DNA from: a virus
IMG/VR virus record: IMGVR_UViG_3300050120_000053
Coordinates: 1 to 64,000 of that record
Reading direction: 5' to 3' (one strand)
DNA length: 64,000 bases
Positions 45,472 through 54,234 of this stretch are shown here, piece after piece (position 1 is the stretch's first letter; the number at the start of each line of letters is the position of its first letter). Below the pieces are notes generated by a model. It saw only the letters and a program-made list of their open reading frames with translations, made no database searches and was not told where the DNA came from. The position numbers were made by a program, and so were the translations under genes.

Positions 45472-47786
45472 CAGCTGAGCCCTGTGTTTGCATTGACCGC
45501 GAAGGCGTACTGCTTGACCGCCGGCCCGATGTCCTTCGCGATGCCCTTCGCGTCGGTCGCCTGTGTATGCACGTTGATCTGTGCAATCTTCACGTCAGAA
45601 GTGGTCGTGTGATTGGCCGCGCCACTGTTGGCCTTATTCGCCGCTACTTGAGCACCCGCGCCGGATAGGTAGCTGTTCCTAGACGCCTCGAGAGATGCCC
45701 TCAACTGCTCGGGCGTGATTGACGATTTGTTGTTTCCCTTGCCGTCGTAATAGCTCTTGCCGGTTCGAGGATCAGCAACGCTCGCCCATTCTTTTGACGC
45801 CGCCAACATCGCCGCGCCGAGATCGTTGCTCTGGCCGTGCACGTAATCGCCAATCGCCTTGCGCTTGTTGTTCAGCAGGTACTGGTCGAACACCTTGTCC
45901 TGCGTGCCCTTATCGAATTTCTCATTGCCGCTCAGGCCCAGCGCCTTGACGGCAGCCGTCAGGTTTTCCGGCATAACTTGGTAGCGCCCGGCTGCCTTGA
46001 AATCGCCGGCCTTCTGCGCGGCCATGACTTCGTTGATCGTCATACCGGCGAGATTCTCTGTGCCGGCCTTGTAACCGTGCGCGGCGCCGCGGTTCACGCT
46101 GTTGTAGTCGCCTTCGCCTTTCGAGATCAGCGCGCCGAAAGCGGAATCAGCAATGCTTTTTCCGACTGCAGCACTTGAAGCGGCAGTGCCACCAGCGGCG
46201 TCCGGTGAGGCGCCCAACCGAGCCAGCGCCTCGTTTCGAGCGTCGAGCATCACCTTAGTTTTGTCGCCGAACTTGTCCTCAGTGATCGACAGTTGAGTCA
46301 GATCGGAGCGTAACTTCGCGATCTGGGCATCGGACTTTGCCTCTCCCGGAGATGCCTTAATTCTGGCAAGCTCGGTATCAGCCGCAGCATCGCGTTCTTG
46401 CTGCTTGTCTTCAGGCGATCCGGGTTTGGCCTTCTCCGTGTGCTTGCCGGTGATCGCATCCCACACAGCATGAGCACGGCCTTCGATCCAATCGAACGCA
46501 GATGAAAACGCCTGAGTTAGTGCAGCGGTAATTGCCGGGCCAAGGTTCTTGATCAACCCGACGAAGTCGCTGAAGTACTTCCCCAGATCGCCGACCAGCG
46601 CATTCCAGGCTTTGCGAATATCGTCACCGTTCCCGGTGAAGAGCGCGACAACAAGTTTCAAAAGGTCTTGGACGCTTGTCGCCCAATCGAGAAACAAGGC
46701 CTTCAGTGAGGCGAATACAGGGGTAACTAGACCCGATACAGATGCCCACTTGTCAGCGAAGAACTGCCAGAACCCGCCAAAGGCTGATTGACCTCCTTCG
46801 GTCCAGGTCTTCCAGTCTTCATAAAGCGCAGCGATGGCCCCGACAGCGATGCCGATGCCGGCCGCAAGCGCAGCAATGCCGGCCACCGGAGCGGCGAGAA
46901 CCGCAGCGAAGACCGCGATCGTAGCGGCGAGACCAATGAACATGCCCTCTACCATCGGACGATGCGAGGACGCCCACTCGGAAAGCTTCAGAAGCCCGGC
47001 GCTCAATTGCTGGATATAGGGCGACAGCGACGTCAGTATCTTGCGGCCTAAGTCCCCGGACGCCTGCCCGAGTGCGCGCCAAGCCGCCTGCAACTGCTCC
47101 GCAGATTTGGCGTCTGCCTCGTTGGTATGGCCGATCTTTTCCTGCTCAGTCAGCAACGCCTGCACCGCCTGACGTCCCTGCATCAGAACGTTGACCGTGC
47201 CCTCGTCAAATCCCATTCCGGCGCCCAAGGCCTGCGCGCGAGCCGCATCCATGCCCTTGAACGCATCGGCTGCCATCAGCATGCGCTGGCTGGAAGTCGT
47301 CGCCTTGTCGAAATACTTCGAGATGTTGATGCCGCCCATCGCCAGGCTTTGAAGCACCTGAGCACCCGGCGTGCCGCTGATGGAGATTTGCGCCATCTGC
47401 TGCGCCATCGCCTTAAGCGAGCCGGACATGCCGGCGGCAGAGCCACCAGCGCGCTCGGCGACGCCCTGCCACGCCGACAGGTCTTCCGTCGACATGCCGA
47501 TGTTCGTCGCCATGCGCCCGACAGCTGCATCGCCCGCTACGACATCCGACACGAACGACGATAGCCCCTTGCCGGCGGTAAAGACCGCGAGCATGCCAAG
47601 CGCCTGATTCTTGATCTGGCTGAAAAACTCGCCGGCTTGTTTGCCACGAAGTTCGAGCTCTTTAGCGGTTCGCGTGGCCTCGTCGTTCGTCTTCTTGAGC
47701 GCGACCGAGGCATCCTTCTGGCCCTTGGTGAATCCGCTCGCATCAAGTCCTAGCGCGACGACGAGGGAATCGATAAGGGTTGGCAC
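45471..47786 (-). CDS. Tape measure protein with muramidase-like domain
   Basis: A 771-residue tail tape measure. Coiled and helical N-terminal half (LKKTNDEATRTAKELELRGK, GQKDASVAL), then membrane-active hydrophobic helices (FIGLAATIAVFAAVLAAPVA). From ~548 there is a lysozyme-like domain: ALISKGEGDYNSVNRG with Glu558 as the likely catalytic acid, and GRYQVMPENLTAAVKALGLS. It sets tail length and probably digests peptidoglycan during DNA entry. Confidence 0.88.
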   Translation of the reverse strand: MPTLIDSLVVALGLDASGFTKGQKDASVALKKTNDEATRTAKELELRGKQAGEFFSQIKNQALGMLAVFTAGKGLSSFVSDVVAGDAAVGRMATNIGMSTEDLSAWQGVAERAGGSAAGMSGSLKAMAQQMAQISISGTPGAQVLQSLAMGGINISKYFDKATTSSQRMLMAADAFKGMDAARAQALGAGMGFDEGTVNVLMQGRQAVQALLTEQEKIGHTNEADAKSAEQLQAAWRALGQASGDLGRKILTSLSPYIQQLSAGLLKLSEWASSHRPMVEGMFIGLAATIAVFAAVLAAPVAGIAALAAGIGIAVGAIAALYEDWKTWTEGGQSAFGGFWQFFADKWASVSGLVTPVFASLKALFLDWATSVQDLLKLVVALFTGNGDDIRKAWNALVGDLGKYFSDFVGLIKNLGPAITAALTQAFSSAFDWIEGRAHAVWDAITGKHTEKAKPGSPEDKQQERDAAADTELARIKASPGEAKSDAQIAKLRSDLTQLSITEDKFGDKTKVMLDARNEALARLGASPDAAGGTAASSAAVGKSIADSAFGALISKGEGDYNSVNRGAAHGYKAGTENLAGMTINEVMAAQKAGDFKAAGRYQVMPENLTAAVKALGLSGNEKFDKGTQDKVFDQYLLNNKRKAIGDYVHGQSNDLGAAMLAASKEWASVADPRTGKSYYDGKGNNKSSITPEQLRASLEASRNSYLSGAGAQVAANKANSGAANHTTTSDVKIAQINVHTQATDAKGIAKDIGPAVKQYAFAVNANTGLS

Positions 47787-47789
47787 AAG

Positions 47790-48011
47790 CTATTCCTCTG
47801 GTTTCGACGCGATGCGCTTGTTGTAGGCATCTACGCTGATTATTTCGAGCAAGTCGTACACGTCTTCCATCCCGAGCACCGTATCCAACTCAGCCATTGT
47901 TGCCAGCCGAGCCGAAATGACGGCACCGATCGTGCGAGGGACATTGACGTATTCGGCGTACTGCCGCCCGTCACCTAAATCAAAGCTCAGGTCTAGCGGG
48001 CGGCGCTCGTG
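47790..48011 (-). CDS. Tail assembly chaperone, T-like frameshift extension
   Basis: This frame encodes 73 residues (HERRPLDLSFDLGDGRQYAE, ATMAELDTVLGMEDVYDLLE, IISVDAYNKRIASKPEE). It has no convincing start of its own and is reached by a -1 shift from the 47993-48397 gene at the T TTT TTC heptamer. It therefore represents the T part of a G-T fusion used to chaperone the tape measure before tail-tube polymerisation. It overlaps the end of the upstream frame by 19 bases. Confidence 0.75.
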   Translation of the reverse strand, partial: HERRPLDLSFDLGDGRQYAEYVNVPRTIGAVISARLATMAELDTVLGMEDVYDLLEIISVDAYNKRIASKPEE

Positions 48012-48397
48012 AAAAAATTGGTATGCAGGCCGAACACTTCTTTGCGGAGGCGGAGGCGCGTCGCGACTTCCTCGATGTCGTCTTCGATCAACGCCCGAAC
48101 GACGTTGGGGCGCGACGGGTCGGGAATGATCGAGATGCATCCAAACATCTCGTCCATCAACGGTTCGGCGTCTTCGAAGCTGAGTCCTGACAGAGCTTTG
48201 AGTCCGAGCGCCGCGATACCGGCCAGCCCGGCGTTTGCAATGTCGTCCGGGATTTCAACGCCGGATTTTGCCAGAGCGAGAAACGCGCGCATCGCCCACT
48301 TCTCTGACTGGCTGGGCGGCATCTCGCGGAGCAGAAAGACCTTGCCCTGATCGCGGCCGTCTGCGTCGAGGGTGATAGTGAGTGTCTTGCGCGCCAT
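47993..48397 (-). CDS. Tail assembly chaperone, G-like
   Basis: A 134-residue protein (KTLTITLDADGRDQGKVFLL, SEKWAMRAFLALAKSGVEIP, PLMDEMFGCISIIP, DIEEVATRLRLRKEVFGLH). It occupies the slot between tube and tape measure and is of typical G length. Near its end, T TTT TTC (plus-strand 48011-48017) allows a -1 ribosomal slip into the 47790-48011 frame, making a fused protein of about 202 residues. Confidence 0.85.
   Translation of the reverse strand: MARKTLTITLDADGRDQGKVFLLREMPPSQSEKWAMRAFLALAKSGVEIPDDIANAGLAGIAALGLKALSGLSFEDAEPLMDEMFGCISIIPDPSRPNVVRALIEDDIEEVATRLRLRKEVFGLHTNFFTSAAR
48011..48017 (-). promoter_or_regulatory. Programmed -1 frameshift heptamer
   Basis: On the minus strand the zero-frame codons AAT TTT TTC contain T TTT TTC, a classic X XXY YYZ slippery site. 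The zero frame stops 15 bases later. The -1 frame continues to the start of the tape measure gene. GC-rich sequence follows (GAGCGCCGCCCGC) that may pair downstream. Confidence 0.75.
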
Positions 48398-48828
48398 CAG
48401 GTCGGCACTCCAATAACCATCTGGAATTTCAACTGAAATTTCCGCGCGCCCAAAACCTTCTTGGCTTCTGCGAGCGGCGTGTAGTTGGTCAGCACGCCAT
48501 TGGTGAGCGTGTACAGCTTGCTCACCGCCGGCTGCATGATGGTGCCGAAGAGAGCGTAACTTTCTTTCGCCGACTCTTCCGCCGCATAGAGCGACTCGAA
48601 AAACAAGTTGCTTGGACTGTCGGCTTGCAGAGTCACCGACATGGTTTTAATTTGGGGAATCCATCCTGAGCTGAGCACGCCATCAGCCCCAAGTTGGATT
48701 TCCTTCGTTTCTACCGCTTCGATGGAGTACATGTCATCGGAGCCGAAGCCGGCGATTTGCTGCGGTACTGCAAACAATCCAGCCGCGCCCAAGAAAAGGA
48801 CGGAGTTCGCTGACGTGATTGAGGCCAT
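48397..48828 (-). CDS. Tail tube protein
   Basis: A 143-residue protein (NSVLFLGAAGLFAVPQQIAG, VETKEIQLGADGVLSSGWIP, MSVTLQADSPSNLFFESLYA). Size, location after the sheath, and the pattern match the small tail tube (DUF3277-like) protein of this phage group. Confidence 0.8.
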   Translation of the reverse strand: MASITSANSVLFLGAAGLFAVPQQIAGFGSDDMYSIEAVETKEIQLGADGVLSSGWIPQIKTMSVTLQADSPSNLFFESLYAAEESAKESYALFGTIMQPAVSKLYTLTNGVLTNYTPLAEAKKVLGARKFQLKFQMVIGVPT

Positions 48829-48842
48829 CTAGTGATGCTCCA

Positions 48843-48874
48843 AAAAGAAACCCGCCAGGCTTGCGCGCGGCGGG
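48843..48874 (-). terminator. Intrinsic terminator (minus)
   Basis: Minus-strand CCCGCC / GGCGGG stem with T-rich tail (TTTCTTTTTG), between sheath and tube genes. Confidence 0.65.
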
Positions 48875-48904
48875 TCGGAGAAAGGGGATGCGCTGTCCTG
48901 GCGG

Positions 48905-50407
48905 TTACTGCGCCGCTACCGACGCGACGTTCAGTTGCTGAATACTTCCGCCGTCGACGTACCAAAAGGTCATCGGTGGCGATTGCCGCAGCCCGCGCGT
49001 CTGTGCCGACGCCGGCTTGATCTGCAGGTAGTAGCCTTGAGATTGCAGCGTGCCCGCGATGTTCGTGCCTGCCGCGTTGTTCACCTGAGCGATTTGCGAA
49101 GCCGACAGCGCGACGTTCGGGTCATAGGTGCCGAAGTTACCAGCAGCAGTGATCGGGTCCTGCATCGCTGCGTTCACCATCGCATAACCGGCAGCGTCAT
49201 ACGGAATGCTCTTGACGTTGAACAGCAAAATCATGAGCGCCAACTGAAATTGACTGTTGAGTTGGATCTGGTTGATGTAGCTGTCCGCCCACGTGAACGG
49301 TCCACTGATCGACCCCGGGGCAAGGCCCACGAAGTTCTGATTGGCCGTTGCCCAAGCGCCGTAGTAGTTGTAGCCGTTTGCCTTGAGGTTGGCTGCGACT
49401 GTCGGGTCGGTAACGCCCGGCGTCAGGCCCGATTGACTCTTGTAGGCAAAGTCGACGCGGCCATTCGTCTCGGTAAAGTCAACCGAAGCGGCGACGGCGC
49501 AAGCGAACACGGCATGCCCGAGATTGCTCGGCTCGTAAATCAGGAACGTGCCGGAGATGGCCGATTGCGTGAGCAGATAGCCAAGCGACGAAGTGGCGCT
49601 GGTCGACTCGGTCGGCGTGATGTCCGTATCCCAGCACACATACATGTACCGGTCGCCCTGCTGACCGTTCCACGTAGCGAACGCCAGCTTTTGCGTATTG
49701 CCCGATCCGGCGTCCGGATCGAACGCGGTGGTGAACGTTGCCCAGTTCGTCGTCTGCGCAACGATGGCCGTCATCGCTGAGACGGGCGCAGCAGCGGCAG
49801 CGCCTTGCGACAGGACGGCGCCGGTCGCCTGGGTAAGCATCAGCGATGCGGCCAGCGTGCCGGTCGCGTATGCCATCGTGGCTGTCGCGCCGGTTGTGGT
49901 CGTCGTGAACACGAACGCACCTGAGACGCTGTCATACGTCACCGCGAAGGTCGGCGAGGTGAATGCCGCCTGAATCAGCACGGCGGCTGCCGAGAAGCTG
50001 CCGGCGCCCGCCAGCGTGATCGTGCTCGACGTTTCCGGCGTGCCATCCGATACGATCGTCAGCGTTCCCGTCAGCGCGTCGAGTTGCGTGAGCGTCATCG
50101 CGGAGATGTTGCCGCCTCGCAGATAGGCCGCCACCGGTGCTATCGGGTACTGACTGAAGAGCAGCGCGCCCGGCAGAACGTTGCCGAGCGTAAAGCCCGC
50201 GAAGTAAATCGCTGCATCTGCAGCCTCGGGCGACATAGCGCCGAAGTATGCATCGACAGCCAGCGACGAGGGGAACGACAGCACGCTACCAATGGGAACG
50301 CGGGTATTCGTGGTCAGGATCAGGCCGCTCAGATCCAGCGCCGAGCCGCCCGCGCTGATGACGCTGGGAGTTGCATTTACGAGTGCAGAGGCGGGAATCG
50401 ACGCCAT
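48905..50407 (-). CDS. Contractile tail sheath protein (DUF3383)
   Basis: A 500-residue DUF3383 protein: [80 protein letters not shown], and [20 protein letters not shown] at the C-terminus. DUF3383 proteins form the contractile sheath, which identifies this phage as a myovirus. Starts just after a pair of terminators. Confidence 0.9.
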   Translation of the reverse strand: MASIPASALVNATPSVISAGGSALDLSGLILTTNTRVPIGSVLSFPSSLAVDAYFGAMSPEAADAAIYFAGFTLGNVLPGALLFSQYPIAPVAAYLRGGNISAMTLTQLDALTGTLTIVSDGTPETSSTITLAGAGSFSAAAVLIQAAFTSPTFAVTYDSVSGAFVFTTTTTGATATMAYATGTLAASLMLTQATGAVLSQGAAAAAPVSAMTAIVAQTTNWATFTTAFDPDAGSGNTQKLAFATWNGQQGDRYMYVCWDTDITPTESTSATSSLGYLLTQSAISGTFLIYEPSNLGHAVFACAVAASVDFTETNGRVDFAYKSQSGLTPGVTDPTVAANLKANGYNYYGAWATANQNFVGLAPGSISGPFTWADSYINQIQLNSQFQLALMILLFNVKSIPYDAAGYAMVNAAMQDPITAAGNFGTYDPNVALSASQIAQVNNAAGTNIAGTLQSQGYYLQIKPASAQTRGLRQSPPMTFWYVDGGSIQQLNVASVAAQ

Positions 50408-50429
50408 AGAAGCTCCAGAAAAAGAAAAA

Positions 50430-50480
50430 CCGCCTCAGTGGGCGGCGTCAGAAACGAAAAACCCGGCGCGCGGCCGGGTT
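50430..50480 (-). terminator. Tandem intrinsic terminators (minus)
   Basis: Minus-strand hairpins: CCGCC / GGCGG (50430-50445) with TTTTTCTTTTT after it, and ACCCGGC / GCCGGGT (50461-50479) with TTTTTCG. They lie between the neck gene and the sheath gene. Confidence 0.7.
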
Positions 50481-50500
50481 CGAAAGGGGGTGTTGCTGGA

Positions 50501-51226
50501 TTACAGCGGGTATGTCGCGTCTACATTGACGAGGCCGACATTAAGCTGGCTCGCGAAATCTTGCGGCACGGTCAGCACCGGGTTGCACTGCATCACGACA
50601 TCGACAACCCATCGCTCTTCCATCTGCTGCTCACCGTTTTGGTATGGCATCTGATGCGCGTCGTTGGCGTAAAGCGGCGTTACGTCGAAGCCGGATAAAG
50701 CAAACGCACTGGTCGCAAATTCGTCGCGGAATAATGTGGTGATGATCTGCGAATTGTCGGCACTAGCCGGTCCGTGCACATCGAGCTGCACGCTAACCTG
50801 CGTAGGCTGAAGCACGGTCTTGACGCCGGCCGCAATCGTCTGGATCGCAATCGTCTGCGAAGGGCTGACCGTATAAGTACCGACGCCACCGGCTCCGGTT
50901 CCAAGCGCGGTGACAGTCGTGTTCGCAGCAAGGTTGGCGCCGAGCAAAGTCGAGCCTACCGAGAGCGAGCCGTAGCCGACCGTCGCGATGGTCAGCGTGT
51001 TGCCGGCAATAGACCCGGTAAACACGGCATCCGCGTAGGCGTCGACGTTTGTCTCAAGGCGACCGCGCAGCGTAGGCGTCATCGTGACGAAATCGGGGCC
51101 GACTGGTTCGGGTACGCGGTTATCTTGGCCGCGCACGACTTCGATTCCTGTCGGCAGAATGGATAGCAGGAACGAACGAAGCGCGGTCAGCGTCTGGCTT
51201 TCCGTGAGGCTTAGGGAAATGCTCAT
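50501..51226 (-). CDS. Tail terminator-like (LIC_12616-type) protein with inserted domain
   Basis: A 241-residue protein. Its outer parts (LTESQTLTALRSFLLSILPT, GQDNRVPEPVGPDFVTMTPT; VQLDVHGPASADNSQIITTL, FRDEFA, MPYQNGEQQMEERWVVDVVM) are those of the LIC_12616 neck/terminator family. Residues ~70-134 are an inserted domain (SIAGNTLTIATVGYG...[13 protein letters not shown]), the same as in the gpJ-like and cement proteins. It likely caps the tail tube. Confidence 0.8.
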   Translation of the reverse strand: MSISLSLTESQTLTALRSFLLSILPTGIEVVRGQDNRVPEPVGPDFVTMTPTLRGRLETNVDAYADAVFTGSIAGNTLTIATVGYGSLSVGSTLLGANLAANTTVTALGTGAGGVGTYTVSPSQTIAIQTIAAGVKTVLQPTQVSVQLDVHGPASADNSQIITTLFRDEFATSAFALSGFDVTPLYANDAHQMPYQNGEQQMEERWVVDVVMQCNPVLTVPQDFASQLNVGLVNVDATYPL

Positions 51227-51612
51227 TGGTTAGCTGCCATTTGTCGCGTGACGCAAAATTTCGTCCAGCCGGCTGTCGCATTCCAGTCTTCGAACTGAAA
51301 CACCAGCAGCCACATCGAACCGTCCGGCAACGTCACCAGATCCCCGCCTTCCTGAGTGGAGCGCACAACGGCATCCCATTCGCCATTGGCGTACATCGCC
51401 TTGCGCTCGCCCTGGAGGTTCAGGCCGCTGACCTGAATCAGATCGTTATACTGAAGTGGCTGCATCTGGACTGGGATGTCAATCGCAGTGCCATACGCCG
51501 GCACGCGCTTGCCGTCGTCGTTGGTCCCGTAGCCTTGCGAAGGCTGGATCGATGCCGTGATCCACGGATTCACCGCAGCCACGTAGGCACCTACGATATT
51601 GCTGAGGTTCAT
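51223..51612 (-). CDS. Head-tail connector / neck protein
   Basis: A 129-residue beta protein (IVGAYVAAVNPWITASIQPS, IPVQMQPLQYNDLIQVSGLN, LPDGSMWLLVFQFEDWNATA). It matches the conserved neck protein between the gp10-like and LIC_12616-like proteins in this phage group. Coupled to both neighbours. Confidence 0.7.
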   Translation of the reverse strand: MNLSNIVGAYVAAVNPWITASIQPSQGYGTNDDGKRVPAYGTAIDIPVQMQPLQYNDLIQVSGLNLQGERKAMYANGEWDAVVRSTQEGGDLVTLPDGSMWLLVFQFEDWNATAGWTKFCVTRQMAANQ

Positions 51613-52190
51613 TCTTGGACTTCCGAGTCGACGGTATTCATCATGTGATCCGAGTCGACCAAGGGTTTATCAAAACCTTTGCTTGCTACGGTCGAATCCG
51701 CGTTGCTTGGAGAACTGAAGTCTCGAATCGACTCCTGCAACTGCTCTGCGACGTGCTTGCCGAGACGCCCCAGCGCGATGGTCGAATCGTAGTTCGCCGC
51801 CTTGATGATCTTTCCGAGATCGGCTGGCCAAGCGCCCTTATTCTTTTGGATCATTCCGCGGAAATATGGCCGTGCCGGGATTTTGACGGTGTACGCCTCA
51901 ACCTTATGCACTGTCGAGAAATTCGCTTTTTCCGCTCGTACGAACCGACCATTCTGATTGAAGGTACCGTCCGCCCTGATGCTGCGATTCACCGTCACAT
52001 CATGTTCGGGAATCTTCGCGGTCCCGCCATATTCGTTCACGAGGGCGACGTAGGCGACGGACGTTCCATCGGGATAGGTCGCGCCCTCAAGGAAGCCGAC
52101 ATTCACGGTCTTGGCCTTACCGACCTTCTCGGCGATCTCGCGCAACTTCGCTTCCAACGCTTCGCCGCCGGAGAAAGCTTTGGTGGCCAT
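51609..52190 (-). CDS. HK97 gp10-like neck protein
   Basis: A 193-residue protein: FSGGEALEAKLREIAEKVGK, VNVGFLEGATYPDGTSVAYV, NEYGGTAKIPEHD and PARPYFRGMIQKNKGAWPAD. These are signature segments of gp10-like/gpZ-like head-completion proteins. ATG 52190 overlaps the previous stop. Confidence 0.8.
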   Translation of the reverse strand: MATKAFSGGEALEAKLREIAEKVGKAKTVNVGFLEGATYPDGTSVAYVALVNEYGGTAKIPEHDVTVNRSIRADGTFNQNGRFVRAEKANFSTVHKVEAYTVKIPARPYFRGMIQKNKGAWPADLGKIIKAANYDSTIALGRLGKHVAEQLQESIRDFSSPSNADSTVASKGFDKPLVDSDHMMNTVDSEVQE

Positions 52191-52633
52191 TACCGGCGAC
52201 CCCACCCGGCATACGGATCCATAGACCGGCCTGGTGACGCGATATAGCGCATGGTTCGGTACTGGGCCGTAGCCTGCCAAAACGCCGCGCCGTATTTGGT
52301 CGACTGAAACCATTGCACTGACCCGGGCGGGTAATCGTTCTGCGCTGCGACCGACACACTGCCTTGCGCGGCATTGCTGATCCGCCCGACGAGCGGGGAG
52401 GATGCCTGTCCGTTGAGCGGCGCGTTCAACGCGGCGATGTGCGCTGTCATCATGTTCAGCAGCATCGAGCGCTGGCCGCCGACGCTATCGTCCCGGATGG
52501 GGCTGCACGGCGTGTTATCACAATACAACTGCGCTTCATTGAAATATTGCTGCGCAAGCGGTTGCGAGATCGATGTAGCGAGATCGGGGTATCGCGTCGA
52601 CCACGCGACGTAGTCAAACGCGACGACGCCCAT
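52190..52633 (-). CDS. DUF4054 head-tail adaptor
   Basis: A 147-residue DUF4054 protein: FDYVAWSTRYPDLATSISQP, AQQYFNEAQLYCDNT, GGQRSMLLNMMTAHIAALN, and YGAAFWQATAQYRTMRYIA. DUF4054 proteins are head-tail connectors. Confidence 0.85.
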   Translation of the reverse strand: MGVVAFDYVAWSTRYPDLATSISQPLAQQYFNEAQLYCDNTPCSPIRDDSVGGQRSMLLNMMTAHIAALNAPLNGQASSPLVGRISNAAQGSVSVAAQNDYPPGSVQWFQSTKYGAAFWQATAQYRTMRYIASPGRSMDPYAGWGRR

Positions 52634-52635
52634 GA

Positions 52636-53061
52636 TCAGGCCTTCTTCTTCATGTGATCCGACTTCTCGATACCACGCGGCAACTTGTTCGGGTCAAGGC
52701 GTTCGAGCCCTGACTTCAGCGTGGTCTTGTCGCGCGCTTCGGCTTCCAAGCTCATGGTCTTTTCATGCGCAAAGATCAACCCATTTCGGACTGCATCGAG
52801 TTCTGCGTTCTGAGCAAGCCACGCGTCCCAAAACTCTTTGTCGACGTTCGGCGTGAGAGCAAAGCCGCCGACGATCTGTGAATTCGGTGCCATGTTTTGC
52901 GGATGCGACCAGCCTTCCAGCGTGACGCGCTTGGCGCGTTCGCGGGCGACTTTGATGGCGCGATATCCGCCGCCCATGACGGGCTCTTGCGTTTCGACCA
53001 TGTCGAATACGCGCATTACTAGGCCATGCGGAAGCTTGCACGCTACGGCTACTGTTGCCAT
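52636..53061 (-). CDS. Conserved virion-region protein
   Basis: A 141-residue protein: ATVAVACKLPHGLVMRVFDM, GWSHPQNMAPNSQIVGGFAL, FWDAWLAQNAELDAVRNGLI, LERLDPNKLPRGIEKSDHMK. A conserved companion of the major capsid gene in DUF2184 phages; role unknown, perhaps a capsid accessory. Start at 53061 is preferred over 53106 because the longer form would run into the terminator. Confidence 0.65.
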   Translation of the reverse strand: MATVAVACKLPHGLVMRVFDMVETQEPVMGGGYRAIKVARERAKRVTLEGWSHPQNMAPNSQIVGGFALTPNVDKEFWDAWLAQNAELDAVRNGLIFAHEKTMSLEAEARDKTTLKSGLERLDPNKLPRGIEKSDHMKKKA

Positions 53062-53090
53062 GTCAACCCCTCTTAATTCCGGTGAAATAG

Positions 53091-53122
53091 AAAAGGCCCG
53101 CAACATTGAGTGCGGGCCTTTT
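53091..53122. terminator. Strong bidirectional terminator
   Basis: AAAAGGCCCGCA / TGCGGGCCTTTT perfect 12-pair stem, directly downstream of the major capsid gene on the minus strand. Confidence 0.85.
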
Positions 53123-53142
53123 GCGAACTGCGGTTGAAGTCT

Positions 53143-54213
53143 TTAGACGCCGAGCAACTGAGCGATGCCGAACGGCTGCCTCAGGATGCAGCCCCAGCTT
53201 CCCTGCGACATTTTTTGCTTATACGAAGACAAGTCTGGGATGATGTTGCTGCCGCGGAGCTTCTCGTTGAACGCCATGTAGCCGGTGTCCTGGCCTTCGA
53301 CGCTTTCGGCGATCAACTGAACTACTTCGCCGGCTGCCGAACCTTGCGGGTTCTGTGCCGAGAGCGCGCCGTATTGAACGGCGGTCTTCACCGTCATGTT
53401 CGGGAAATTCTTCTTCAGAAGATCCGAGACGTTCACGTTGTAGCTGTTCGTCGCGGTCAGCGCGACTTGCGAGACCGGCGACAGTGCCAGCGTCATCTTC
53501 GACATCTGGTCGATGTTGCCGGACGACTGGATCACCAGTTGCACGAACACGCTCTGGATGTCGGCATAGACTTCATTGGCCGTGGCGTTGATCACGCCAT
53601 TGACAATCCACTTGACGCCGCCTGCCGCCTTCGTCGCCGGAGCGATCGGAGCCGACAAGCTCGGGTCGTTCAGCAGGCCATAGTTCTGAAGGCCCTGAAC
53701 GCCGTAGAAGTACGTCAGATTCTGAAACTTGTTCAGGTTGACAATGGCCGATTGCTTGAGTTCAGCGGCCCAGCCAATCTTCGCCAGACCCGCGCGCTCC
53801 ATCTCCAGTTCACCGTATTCGATCACGGTCTGGTACAGATACGCTTCGCGTTGCGGGAAGTTCGTGTTCGCGCCCGAACGGCCATCGGCGGAGAAGTCGC
53901 CATAGCTCGACACTTCACCCGTGTGCTCCACCACCGGGAACATCGCAACCGCATCGACAAACGAGCCCTTGCGGACTTCGCCGAAGATATCCGCCGCGGC
54001 GTTCTTGGCCGTCAGGATGCGCAGGATGTCCGCATCGACGAAGGTTGTGAGAAACGCCGGCACACCGCCGTTAGGGGTGGTGATGAGTGCGGGTTGCGCA
54101 TCCATCGCCAAGGCGAAGTCGCTTTTCCATTCCGGCTTGGTGAATTCGACGGCGCCCGGGAAGTTGATGCCCCAGTCACGCTCGAATACGGCCAGGTCTT
54201 GATTTCGTTGCAT
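53143..54213 (-). CDS. Major capsid protein (DUF2184)
   Basis: A 356-residue protein with the DUF2184 capsid pattern: AFLTTFVDADILRILTAKNA, GSFVDAVAMFPVVEHTGEVS, SYGDFSADGRSGANTNFPQR, ELEMERAGLAKIGWAAELKQ, LTYFYGVQGLQNYGLLNDPS. It should form the HK97-type shell. A strong terminator lies after it and the cement gene before it. Confidence 0.9.
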   Translation of the reverse strand: MQRNQDLAVFERDWGINFPGAVEFTKPEWKSDFALAMDAQPALITTPNGGVPAFLTTFVDADILRILTAKNAAADIFGEVRKGSFVDAVAMFPVVEHTGEVSSYGDFSADGRSGANTNFPQREAYLYQTVIEYGELEMERAGLAKIGWAAELKQSAIVNLNKFQNLTYFYGVQGLQNYGLLNDPSLSAPIAPATKAAGGVKWIVNGVINATANEVYADIQSVFVQLVIQSSGNIDQMSKMTLALSPVSQVALTATNSYNVNVSDLLKKNFPNMTVKTAVQYGALSAQNPQGSAAGEVVQLIAESVEGQDTGYMAFNEKLRGSNIIPDLSSYKQKMSQGSWGCILRQPFGIAQLLGV

Positions 54214-54234
54214 GGTAATTTACCTTTTCCTGGC

